A stretch of DNA of 64,000 nucleotides from JARKQH01 sp964631605 (GTDB taxonomy: Bacteria > Verrucomicrobiota > Verrucomicrobiia > Limisphaerales > UBA8199), in the NCBI GenBank assembly GCA_964631605.1, contig CAZVYG010000010.1:29927-93926 (forward strand), read 5' to 3'. Under the pieces are notes generated by a model that made no database searches, was not told where the DNA came from, and saw nothing but the letters and a program-made list of their open reading frames with translations. Below, piece after piece: positions 9,620-17,280 of this stretch (its first letter is position 1; each line of letters opens with the position of its first letter). The position numbers and the translations under genes are program-made.

Positions 9620-11085
9620 TGGTTTCTCCCGAGGAAAAGGTCAGGGAGGCTGAAGGCGCTCCGACGGTTGACGTTTCGAGCGCGGAAAGCGGGGCGTCCT
9701 GCCGCTGGCCGGTGTTAATGTTGTTTTTGGGGGCGGCATTGTGGCTGGCGGCGGGGGCGGCGCTGGGTCTCATTGCTTCGATCAAGTTTCATTCACCGAT
9801 GTTTTTGGCGGAGCCGGCGTGGTTGACCTACGGCCGGGTGAAGGCGGCGAGCGCGGCGCTACTGGTCCATGGTTTTTGTGTGCCGGCGGGTTTGGGTGTG
9901 GGTTTGTGGTTGATATCACGACTGGGCCGGGTGGCGCTGGCAGGCGGGGCGCTGGGCGTGTTTGGCGCGTGGTTGTTGCATCTGGGTGTGGCAGCGGGGC
10001 TGGTCGGCGTGTTAAGGGGGGAGGGCCTGGGGTTTTTTCATTTGGAATTTCCGGCGGGCGCGGCGGCCCTGGTGTTTTTGGGATACTTGCTGTTGGGGAC
10101 CATCGGCGTGCTGACCTTGTATCGTCGGCGGGAGTCCCGGATGGAGGCGGCGCAGTGGTTTGTGCTGGCGGGCTTGTTCTGGTTCGGCTGGATTTACTCG
10201 ACGGCGAATTTGTGTTTGGCGTTGTTTCCGGTGCGGGGCGTGGCGCAGGCGGCGATTCATTACTGGCACACGGGTAATCTGTTGGTGGTCTGGATGGGGT
10301 TAATGGGACTGGGGGCGGCGTTCGGCCTGGGGCCGCGGCTGGCGGGCCGGGAGTTGAACAGTGATTATCTGGCGATGTTTGTGTTTTGGGTGTTGTTGCT
10401 TTTTGGGAGCTGGGCGGGCATACCAGCCACCGCGCCGTTGCCGGCGTGGATGCCCGCCTTGAGCACGGTGGGAACGGTGTTGAGCGGGTTGGGGGCGCTG
10501 GGGGTGGTGGTAATCGGGTATCGGACGGTGGACGGGGATTATGGTGTGGTGTGGAGAGATGAACGGTTGCGGTTTCTGGCCTTGGGGCTGGCGGCTTATG
10601 TGTTGGGGGGCGTGATGCAGGTGGTGGAAGCGCTTAGCGGGGGCGTGTGGATGCTGCATTTCACCTGGTTTTCGGCGGCGAGGGAGTGGTTCCAAGTCTA
10701 TGGTTTTTTTGCCCTGGTGATGTTTGCCGGAATCTACACGATTGTGCCGGGACTTCTGGGCTGTGATTGGTGGAGCCGGCGTCTGGTGCGGTTGCATTTT
10801 TGGCTGGCGGCCGCCGGGCTCGTTTTGGTGTCGGTGCCGCTGGCGGTTGGGGGTGTGGTCGAGAGCGGGAGGCTGCTAAATCCGGCGGCTGGCTTTGTGG
10901 AGGTGAGCCGGGGCACATTGATGTATTTGCGGGTCAGCACGGTTGGGGAGTTGCTGATATTGGCGGGCAACGGTTTGTTCCTGGTGAACTTGGCGTTGGG
11001 GGTGGCTGGCTATTGTCGGCGGGTGTTGGCGGGGGCGGCGCGGCGATGGGGGGCGCAGGAGCTAGGCGAGGGGGCGCGAGTATGA
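9619..11085 (+). CDS. CcoN-like (cbb3 subunit I-like) protein lacking heme and copper ligands
   Basis: A 488-residue, ~12-helix membrane protein; the ATG overlaps the previous stop, and a GTG one codon earlier is possible. It aligns by eye along the whole of cbb3 oxidase subunit I (CcoN): WLTYGRVKAASAALL matches the helix whose usual RLRPLHTNAV carries a heme b His; WAGIPATAP replaces WAGPHHLHY, which carries two CuB His; HFTWFSAAREWF replaces HYTDWTIGHVH, which carries the heme b3 and b His; and YWHTGN replaces WYGHN. Every canonical ligand appears changed. It cannot be a normal oxygen reductase. It is more likely a structural or electron-transfer scaffold linking ACIII with the two cytochromes c that follow. 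Usual automatic annotation would wrongly call it cbb3 oxidase subunit I. Confidence 0.82.
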   Translation: MVSPEEKVREAEGAPTVDVSSAESGASCRWPVLMLFLGAALWLAAGAALGLIASIKFHSPMFLAEPAWLTYGRVKAASAALLVHGFCVPAGLGVGLWLISRLGRVALAGGALGVFGAWLLHLGVAAGLVGVLRGEGLGFFHLEFPAGAAALVFLGYLLLGTIGVLTLYRRRESRMEAAQWFVLAGLFWFGWIYSTANLCLALFPVRGVAQAAIHYWHTGNLLVVWMGLMGLGAAFGLGPRLAGRELNSDYLAMFVFWVLLLFGSWAGIPATAPLPAWMPALSTVGTVLSGLGALGVVVIGYRTVDGDYGVVWRDERLRFLALGLAAYVLGGVMQVVEALSGGVWMLHFTWFSAAREWFQVYGFFALVMFAGIYTIVPGLLGCDWWSRRLVRLHFWLAAAGLVLVSVPLAVGGVVESGRLLNPAAGFVEVSRGTLMYLRVSTVGELLILAGNGLFLVNLALGVAGYCRRVLAGAARRWGAQELGEGARV

Positions 11086-11987
11086 GGCACGGGGCCTTGG
11101 TGTATTTGGGCGCGTTCTTCGCGCTGGCGATGTCCTGGGCGGGGTTTGTGCTGACGCCACAGATGCAGGTGGGCCAGATGGTGGCGACCAATACCTTGTC
11201 GGCGGGGGCAAGGTACCCCGTGGCGCGGCCAGGCCTCGCCCAGCAAGGATTGCAGGTCTATCGGGCCAACGGGTGCGCGTATTGTCACAGCCAGCAGGTT
11301 TGGCAGCGGGGCACGGTCTTTGATGTGATGTTGACGGATGGGGGAACGAACCAGGCAGGCGTGGTGGCCGCCTTGCAGGCCGTGATGCCGCGGTTGTCAA
11401 GACCGGAGGCCTTGGGAATGCTCGAGGGCTTGCCCAAGGTGGTGGTGAAGGGAGTAAGCCGCGAGGAGGCTGAGAGCGCCATCAAGAAGTTGACAACCAG
11501 TGGAGCCAAGGCGGCGTTGTGGATTGAGCCGGTCGGGCCGGACATGGCGCGGGGCTGGGGCAGGCGACGGACGGTGCCGGAGGATTTCCTGTACGACTAT
11601 CCCGTAATGCTCGGCGGCCAGCGGGTGGGACCGGATTTGGCGAATATCGGGGTGCGGCAGCCGGATGAAAGATGGCACTTGAGGCATTTGTACGCCCCGG
11701 GTTCGGTGGTCGCAGGTTCGGTGATGCCGGGGTATCCGTATCTGTTCGAAGAGCGGCGGGTCGTCGGAGAGGGCTCGCCGGACGCGCTGGCGATGAGCGG
11801 GCAACATGCGCCCGCGGCCGGATACGAGGTTGTCCCGAAGCCGGAGGCCAAGGCGCTGGCGGCGTATTTGGTCAGTTTGCGCGCGGAGGCGCCGTTGTTT
11901 ACCGCGCCGTTGAGTCTTGCGGCCTCCGGGGCAGGGGGTGCGTCGGCCACCAACGGGGCGCCGGTTGCAGGAGGGGGGGCGCGATGA
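11082..11987 (+). CDS. CcoO-like monoheme cytochrome c with an L7/L12-like insertion
   Basis: The start is the ATG overlapping the previous stop (ATGA), giving 301 residues. The N-terminus has one membrane helix (about 5-24). The heme motif CAYCHSQQV is at 65-73, as in CcoO. The C-terminal half keeps the CcoO segment YDYPVMLGGQRVGPDLANIG (171-190) and MPGYPYL (215-221, Met ligand). Between them, residues about 78-147 read like the C-terminal domain of ribosomal protein L7/L12: FDVMLTDGGTN, PEALGMLEGLPKVVVKGVS, REEAESAIKKL and SGAKAALW. Normal CcoO has no such block. The tail is Ala/Gly-rich. It presumably carries electrons from ACIII; the insert may be a docking domain. Confidence 0.85.
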   Translation: MRHGALVYLGAFFALAMSWAGFVLTPQMQVGQMVATNTLSAGARYPVARPGLAQQGLQVYRANGCAYCHSQQVWQRGTVFDVMLTDGGTNQAGVVAALQAVMPRLSRPEALGMLEGLPKVVVKGVSREEAESAIKKLTTSGAKAALWIEPVGPDMARGWGRRRTVPEDFLYDYPVMLGGQRVGPDLANIGVRQPDERWHLRHLYAPGSVVAGSVMPGYPYLFEERRVVGEGSPDALAMSGQHAPAAGYEVVPKPEAKALAAYLVSLRAEAPLFTAPLSLAASGAGGASATNGAPVAGGGAR

Positions 11988-12586
11988 AACCGGAGGTGCA
12001 AGTCGGGACGCAGAACGCGTCGGCCAACCACGAGCTCTCGGGGGCGCGAGGGGCGGTGCCGATGTGGCTTTTTGTTTTGCTCTTCGTGGGGCTGTTCTGG
12101 GGCATGAATTATTTTGACCGGCATGGTGGATGGTTTGACGGGCGGGTGTACGCGCCCTATCGGTCGGTGGCGGAGTTGCAGATGTATCAGCCCCCGACCG
12201 GGGGCATTAATTTGGAGCGTGGCCGGGCGCTTTATGAAAGTGTGTGCGCCCTGTGTCATGGCGTGGATGGAAAGGGGAAGGCGGGGCAGGCGCCGCCGCT
12301 GACCGGGAGCGATTGGGTATTGGGGCCGGTGAATCGGCTGGTCCGGATTCCGCTGGCGGGATTGACCGGGCCGCTTGAGGTCAATGGCCAACAATGGAAT
12401 CTGGCAATGCCGGCGATGGGAGCGGCGATGTCGGATGAGGATTTGGCGGCGGTGTTGAGTTACATGCGGGCTTCCTGGGGCAACAAGGGCACGGAGGTGA
12501 CGCCCGAACAGGTCGGTGCGGTGCGCAAGGAAATCGGCAACCGGTCGCAGCCCTTTACGGCGGCGGAGTTGCTGACTGTGCAGTGA
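11984..12586 (+). CDS. CcoP-like monoheme cytochrome c
   Basis: A 200-residue protein starting at the ATG that overlaps the previous stop (ATGA). One membrane helix (about 26-43) is followed by a periplasmic cytochrome c domain with a single CALCHG motif near residue 88 and a late Met-containing segment (NLAMPAMGAAMSDEDLAAVL). CcoP of true cbb3 oxidases has two hemes c; this one has only one and is closer to a plain class I cytochrome c. As the last gene of the operon it may be the terminal electron carrier of the ACIII-pseudo-oxidase assembly. Confidence 0.85.
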   Translation: MKPEVQVGTQNASANHELSGARGAVPMWLFVLLFVGLFWGMNYFDRHGGWFDGRVYAPYRSVAELQMYQPPTGGINLERGRALYESVCALCHGVDGKGKAGQAPPLTGSDWVLGPVNRLVRIPLAGLTGPLEVNGQQWNLAMPAMGAAMSDEDLAAVLSYMRASWGNKGTEVTPEQVGAVRKEIGNRSQPFTAAELLTVQ

Positions 12587-12872
12587 GCCTCGCGCTCTCT
12601 CGGCTTGAAACCGCCGGAGGCGGATGGGGAGGTGGGGCTTCAGCAACTCATTTCGCCACGTCGGCACACCCGAAAAGTTTGGCCCCTTTTTTCATGGGAA
12701 CCCCGCTGGCCTCTCTGGGAGTCGCGGCGCTGCCGTACAATCCTCTAATGTCTGCTCTCACCACCCATGCTGATTCCCGCCTTGCGCACTGAACGTGGAT
12801 GCTTCCCAGGCCGTGACCTGATGGACGGGGTGCGTTCTAAGCAACACAGAGGGCATCCACAGAATCCAACAC

Positions 12873-12898
12873 TGGGACCGTGGGACCCGTGGGACCCT
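12873..12898. repeat. Three tandem copies of TGGGACC(C)G
   Basis: Three head-to-tail units: TGGGACCG, TGGGACCCG and TGGGACCC. The array is short and lies in noncoding DNA. Role unknown; it could be a family of small dispersed repeats in this genome. Confidence 0.7.
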
Positions 12899-12913
12899 TC
12901 AAAAATTAGCGCC

Positions 12914-12942
12914 TTGACGTGGGGGCATAATGATCTTATTCA
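12914..12942 (+). promoter_or_regulatory. Weak sigma70-like promoter candidate
   Basis: TTGACG at 12914-12919, a 17-base spacer, then TATTCA at 12937-12942. It lies about 190 bases upstream of the large secreted protein gene. Matches are moderate, so this is tentative. Confidence 0.3.
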
Positions 12943-13133
12943 CGCGCTGATCTTTGGCCACTATTTAGGCAGGGTGCTATGGCGTTTGAAACCGTTACAA
13001 GCCGGTCCAACTCTCTCCGTGCTGCGGCAGAGGCGGGCGGTGGTCTGGCCGGCTGCACTGTATCTCTGAGCCAGCCACCCTTTGCCAGAAAAGTTCCAAG
13101 GCTCTCGGTGAACGCCACACTATCGCCAAAACC

Positions 13134-15755
13134 ATGAAAGCAAGACTGACCGTCACCCTCCTTTGGTTTGCACTCTTGCCGTGCCTGCTTGCGCAAACTA
13201 CTGATGATTACGTAAAACAAGGACGAGCCTACCTCGCGGCGACAGACATCCTTGCTGCAGACCGTTGCTTCTCGAATGCCGTGGCGCAATCCCCAAATCA
13301 CCAAGTGGCCAACGTCCTTTATGCAGTTACCCGATTGGCGACGTTGCCGTACAAGCAGCCCACTGGCGACTTCTTGAGCCGGCTGGGGTTTCCCCAGGCG
13401 GGCCGTAACATCTATAACTGGACCGCAGCTTTGTTGGTCGATGCCGATCAGGTGCCGTTGATGCCCACGGGAGTCAGTGCCAGCGAGTTTACCGCGGTTT
13501 TGCGCACGAATATCCTTCCTGTCGTCGTCGCGGCGGAGGCAAATCTTGCGACTGTGACGGATGCCGGTTTCACGCTGGCGCTGAAAGCCAGCGAAACCCG
13601 CACCGTGGATGTTGTTCTCGATTATGGTGATATCCAAATGGCGCGCGCATTACTCCGGGCTGCAGAGTACTGCATCTACAATGCCTATTCTTGGAATATC
13701 GAGGCGGAGTTGACAGCAATCCGGGCGATGTTTGACCTGGACCAACCGACAACGCTCGAAGAGGTGTTTATCGCCTATCCCGAACTTCTGACCTTCGCGA
13801 CGACCAACGACTTGAACGCCGCAAAAATGTCGTTCCAGAAGTGCGTGGACCATTACCTGGCTGCGTCGCTCTTCATTCGCAGCAACCGTCCTCCCGCCGC
13901 CGTGCGGCTCTTTAACCTCGATCCTGACAGGACAGCCGACGAAGAGAAATTTCGGTGGACTCTGGCACAACTGAAGGATTCCCTGTCGCGGGCGGTTACG
14001 CTGAGGGTGGAAACTAATTACACCGTCTTCGCGGGGGCGTTGTTTAGCGACCCCAAATCACCGCGGCTCTTTCTTCCATGCATACGCGGCAATAGCTTTG
14101 GCCTGGGCACCTTGCCGGACCAAACTTTCGGAGGCACAATTCAGGGGCTTTCCAACCTGACAGTGGATCAGTTTCTTGCCCGGTATATTGAACCCATGCC
14201 CACCCTTGGTGCAGGGTCCCGCAAACCTGGAGGTCGGTTCGAGTTTCTACTAAACCTCGCAGAGGGCCGGGGTTATGTAGTCCAGATTTCGACCAACCTC
14301 CTTGATTGGACCGATTACCTTGCTTTCTTTGCGAGCGACTGGTTCTACAACTTTGCCGACCCCGCTGCGGCCCTTAATTCGCGGTGCTTTTATCGAGTTG
14401 TGGACCGTACAACTAATATGCCACCGCCCCCCAACGACAATTTCAGCGGCCGCCTTGCCATCCCCGGATTGGACTCGCCGGTAAATGGTTATAACGTGAG
14501 TGCGACGCTGGGGCCTGGAGAATCGGATTGGACTGAAGGCTTCGGCAAAACAATTTGGTGGAGCTGGACCTCAACTGTATCTGGGGAAGTCGCGGTCGTA
14601 GCTCCGCCCCGTAAATTTGTCGCCGTGTTTACCGGCAGCACTCTCCATGGCTTAACACAGCTCGCCCGCGGCTGGACCCAGGTGAATTTCGTTGCCCAAG
14701 CCGGTACAACATATCAGTTCCTATTGGACAGTGTATGGTACGACACTGAACCAACGATGCGCCTGGTGGTCACTCGGCCACCAACACTGGTCATTACCGC
14801 TCCCACAAATAATGCTGAGTACTATTCCCCAGCCACTGTCATGATCGCAGGCCTGGCATGGGACCCAAGCGGCCAAGTACCGGAAGTCATTGCCGAGGGC
14901 TTTATTGGGGGCGCGATCCTCTATGAGACCAACGCCAACAACTTCAGTTTTCTGCTTACTAACGTGCCGCCAGGCAATTACTCCCTCACTCTTTCTGCGA
15001 TAAACAGTTCAGGTGCTCAAACCCAGGAAGAGCGCTCTTTTCGTGTAACTCCGCCCAACAACATGTTTTCCAACGCCATTCCCATCGTGGGCTCTCCATT
15101 GCTCGTCGTGGGTTCCAACCGCAACGCGAACCGGGAAGATGCCGAGCCGCAGCACGGCTATTGGTACGATGCCGCTTCTGTCTGGTGGGCTTGGACGCCG
15201 ACCAACAGCGGTCCCGTGACAATTGCCTGCGCGTTCGGGAATGGATATACTCCAAGCCTTGGCGTTTACACGGGCCACACCCTTTCCACTCTGACACGCG
15301 TGACCAACAGTGTGCGGTCCAACACGGTCGCCTTGGCGCAGTTCACGGCGACCGCCGGAATGACTTATAAAATCGCTGTTGATTCTGAAAGCTATGAGGA
15401 AGGAGACATCTACTTGGGTATTAACTTCTCCCCTGTTCCGCCACTGCCTGCCATCCCACTTGCATTTGGGGTTCCCGCCAACAACCTCACCGGTTCATTT
15501 GACAGCGAAACGCTTTACAGGATAGACGTCCCCGACGGGCTTGCCTCCTTGCGAATTAGCATCGCCGGCGGCACGGGTGACTGCGACCTATACGTGCGCT
15601 ACGGGTTGCGGCCCAGTTTGACGGATTATGATTTTGCCCCGTACTTGGATGGGAACGACGAGACAGTGACCATCACAACCCCGGCACCAGGGTATTGGTA
15701 TATTCTGCTTTACGGGTTTGGCTCTTACTCGGGGGTTTCCCTGCTGGCACAGTGA
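13134..15755 (+). CDS. Large secreted modular protein with C-terminal PPC-like domain
   Basis: An 873-residue protein with a clear signal peptide (MKARLTVTLLWFALLPCLLA). Residues about 22-310 look helical and TPR-like. Residues about 366-425 hold a 'STNLLDW ... CFYRV' module also found in two other secreted proteins here. Two copies of a beta-domain follow, about 428-536 and 639-755, each with an NxxFS start, an 'xWWxWT' core and an AGTTY/AGMTY-type end. A PA-like linker lies between them. Residues about 772-873 resemble the bacterial pre-peptidase C-terminal (PPC) domain (TLYRIDVPDGLASLRISIAG, then DCDLYVRYG). No catalytic domain was recognised. It is probably an extracellular or cell-surface binding protein; function unknown. 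Base use is slightly less GC-rich than the neighbours. Confidence 0.8.
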   Translation: MKARLTVTLLWFALLPCLLAQTTDDYVKQGRAYLAATDILAADRCFSNAVAQSPNHQVANVLYAVTRLATLPYKQPTGDFLSRLGFPQAGRNIYNWTAALLVDADQVPLMPTGVSASEFTAVLRTNILPVVVAAEANLATVTDAGFTLALKASETRTVDVVLDYGDIQMARALLRAAEYCIYNAYSWNIEAELTAIRAMFDLDQPTTLEEVFIAYPELLTFATTNDLNAAKMSFQKCVDHYLAASLFIRSNRPPAAVRLFNLDPDRTADEEKFRWTLAQLKDSLSRAVTLRVETNYTVFAGALFSDPKSPRLFLPCIRGNSFGLGTLPDQTFGGTIQGLSNLTVDQFLARYIEPMPTLGAGSRKPGGRFEFLLNLAEGRGYVVQISTNLLDWTDYLAFFASDWFYNFADPAAALNSRCFYRVVDRTTNMPPPPNDNFSGRLAIPGLDSPVNGYNVSATLGPGESDWTEGFGKTIWWSWTSTVSGEVAVVAPPRKFVAVFTGSTLHGLTQLARGWTQVNFVAQAGTTYQFLLDSVWYDTEPTMRLVVTRPPTLVITAPTNNAEYYSPATVMIAGLAWDPSGQVPEVIAEGFIGGAILYETNANNFSFLLTNVPPGNYSLTLSAINSSGAQTQEERSFRVTPPNNMFSNAIPIVGSPLLVVGSNRNANREDAEPQHGYWYDAASVWWAWTPTNSGPVTIACAFGNGYTPSLGVYTGHTLSTLTRVTNSVRSNTVALAQFTATAGMTYKIAVDSESYEEGDIYLGINFSPVPPLPAIPLAFGVPANNLTGSFDSETLYRIDVPDGLASLRISIAGGTGDCDLYVRYGLRPSLTDYDFAPYLDGNDETVTITTPAPGYWYILLYGFGSYSGVSLLAQ

Positions 15756-16164
15756 AGCTCCAGCAGCCGTGAAGGAAACTGGACCAAGCAATAGGAACCG
15801 GAATTCGAATCAAGCTTCGGCGCAGCCGCCCCGTTGCTGACGCCTCCCAGCGTTAGGTGCCCTCCGACACAGATATGTAACGCTTGCGTTCATACGCGCC
15901 GATGCGGCGCGTCGCTTGGTAGGGCGTGTGGATGGTAATGCACCGCTGTGGCCAACGGTCTTACACATACAACGCTGCCGGCGGGCCTAAAACCCCAAGG
16001 CCTTCGCCCGGGGCACCCCGTAAAATCTCCCCTATTTCATGTTCCCCTCCGCAAAAAATGTATAGCGGGAGTCATTATTCGGGGCTATTTTGCCGGCTTT
16101 GAGCACCCACGATGGGTCAGGGCCGGCAACGCCGTGGCTGGCGGCGCTGGCGACCCAAATCGAA
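15756..16164. other. Intergenic region before the heme operon
   Basis: About 410 bases with no convincing gene. A GTTAGGT at 15852-15858 looks like half an integron attC site but has no partner. No clear promoter for hemE could be picked by eye. Confidence 0.45.
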
Positions 16165-17280
16165 ATGACAAAACCTGTTAATCCAGACGTGTCCGCCGCC
16201 GGCGAGGACACCAGCAGCTCGCGACCGAGTGATCCTGCCCAAGACAGCGGGCGGCTGACCAATCGGGAGCGGTTTCTGGCCGCGTGCCGTTGTCAGCGGC
16301 TGGATCGCCCGCCGGTGTGGCTGATGCGGCAGGCGGGGCGGGCCTTGCCGGAATACCGTGCCCTCAAGGGAAAACACACCTTTTTGGAGCTGGTGCAGAC
16401 CCCGGAGTTGGCCGCGGAAGTGACTTTGCAGCCGATTCGGAGGTTTGATTTCGACGCGGCGATTCTGTTCAGCGACATCCTGGTCATTGCCGAAGGGCTG
16501 GGTCAGAAATACCAGTTTCGCGACCAGGGAGGGATCGAAATGGAGTTTCTGCTGCAGAGCCCAGCCGACATCGAGCGGCTCGAACCGGGGGCTGTGTGCG
16601 AGCGGCTGCAGTACGTGGCGCGGGCGTTAAAACTGATCAAGCGCGAACTCAAAGGGCGCACAGCCTTGATCGGCTTCGCGGGGTCGCCCTGGACGCTGGC
16701 GAATTTCATGATTCAGGGCGGGGGAGTGAAGGAATACACCAAAGCCAAGGCGCTTTTTTACTCTGACCCCGCCCTCTTCGGGCGGCTGATGGAGAAGTTG
16801 ACGGTTGCCATCAGCGACTTTTTGCGGCTCCAAATTGACGCGGGGGCGGAAGCGGTCCAGATTTTTGATAGTCTCGGCGGGGTGTTGTCCGACGGCAGCT
16901 TCGGGCCCGCCTCGGCGACGTGGATGAAACGAATTGTGGAATCGCTAAAAAACCGGGTGCCGGTGATTGTTTTCAGCAAGGGCGCGCATGGCAATTGGGC
17001 TGAATTGGTGGAGACAGGGGCCCAGGTGCTGGGAGCGGATTGGACGGTGCGTCTGGCGGACCTCGCGCGGCGGCTGCCGGCCAAGGTCGGCCTGCAGGGG
17101 AACCTGGACCCGTTCGTGTTGACCACCACTCCGGACGTGGTGGGCAGGGAAACGGCTCGCATTTTGCGCGAAATGAACGGGCGGCCCGGGCACATCTTCA
17201 ATCTCGGACACGGCGTGACACCCGGGGCGAAGCTGGAAAACATCGAACGCCTGGTCGCGACCGTGCGCGAATACAAATGA
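16165..17280 (+). CDS. hemE: Uroporphyrinogen decarboxylase
   Basis: Decarboxylates uroporphyrinogen III to coproporphyrinogen III in heme synthesis (cytosol). From the ATG at 16165 it has 371 residues; a TTG at 16090 would add 25 residues that do not look like the family. The hallmark RPPVWLMRQAGRALPEY lies near the N-terminus, with FSDILVIAEGLG, GFAGSPWTLANFMIQGGG, FDSLGGVLSD and GLQGNLDP following as in HemE. About 35 residues of low-complexity sequence precede the conserved start (TNRERFLAACR). First gene of a four-gene heme operon; its TGA overlaps hemN. Confidence 0.95.
   Translation: MTKPVNPDVSAAGEDTSSSRPSDPAQDSGRLTNRERFLAACRCQRLDRPPVWLMRQAGRALPEYRALKGKHTFLELVQTPELAAEVTLQPIRRFDFDAAILFSDILVIAEGLGQKYQFRDQGGIEMEFLLQSPADIERLEPGAVCERLQYVARALKLIKRELKGRTALIGFAGSPWTLANFMIQGGGVKEYTKAKALFYSDPALFGRLMEKLTVAISDFLRLQIDAGAEAVQIFDSLGGVLSDGSFGPASATWMKRIVESLKNRVPVIVFSKGAHGNWAELVETGAQVLGADWTVRLADLARRLPAKVGLQGNLDPFVLTTTPDVVGRETARILREMNGRPGHIFNLGHGVTPGAKLENIERLVATVREYK

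Larger units (their letters stand above)
12587..13133. other. Intergenic region after the respiratory operon
   Basis: About 550 bases without a credible gene. It contains a short direct repeat at 12873-12898 and a promoter-like pair at 12914-12942 (both listed). I see no T-tailed hairpin to end the respiratory operon. Confidence 0.5.

Noticed and set aside
9619..11085. Calling this gene a functional cbb3 oxidase subunit I (ccoN)
   Set aside because: All metal ligand positions that I could align are replaced.
15852..15858. GTTAGGT, like the 3' core of an integron attC site, after the large secreted protein gene
   Set aside because: No matching RYYYAAC core within 150 bases upstream and no integrase or cassette boundary at the gene's start.
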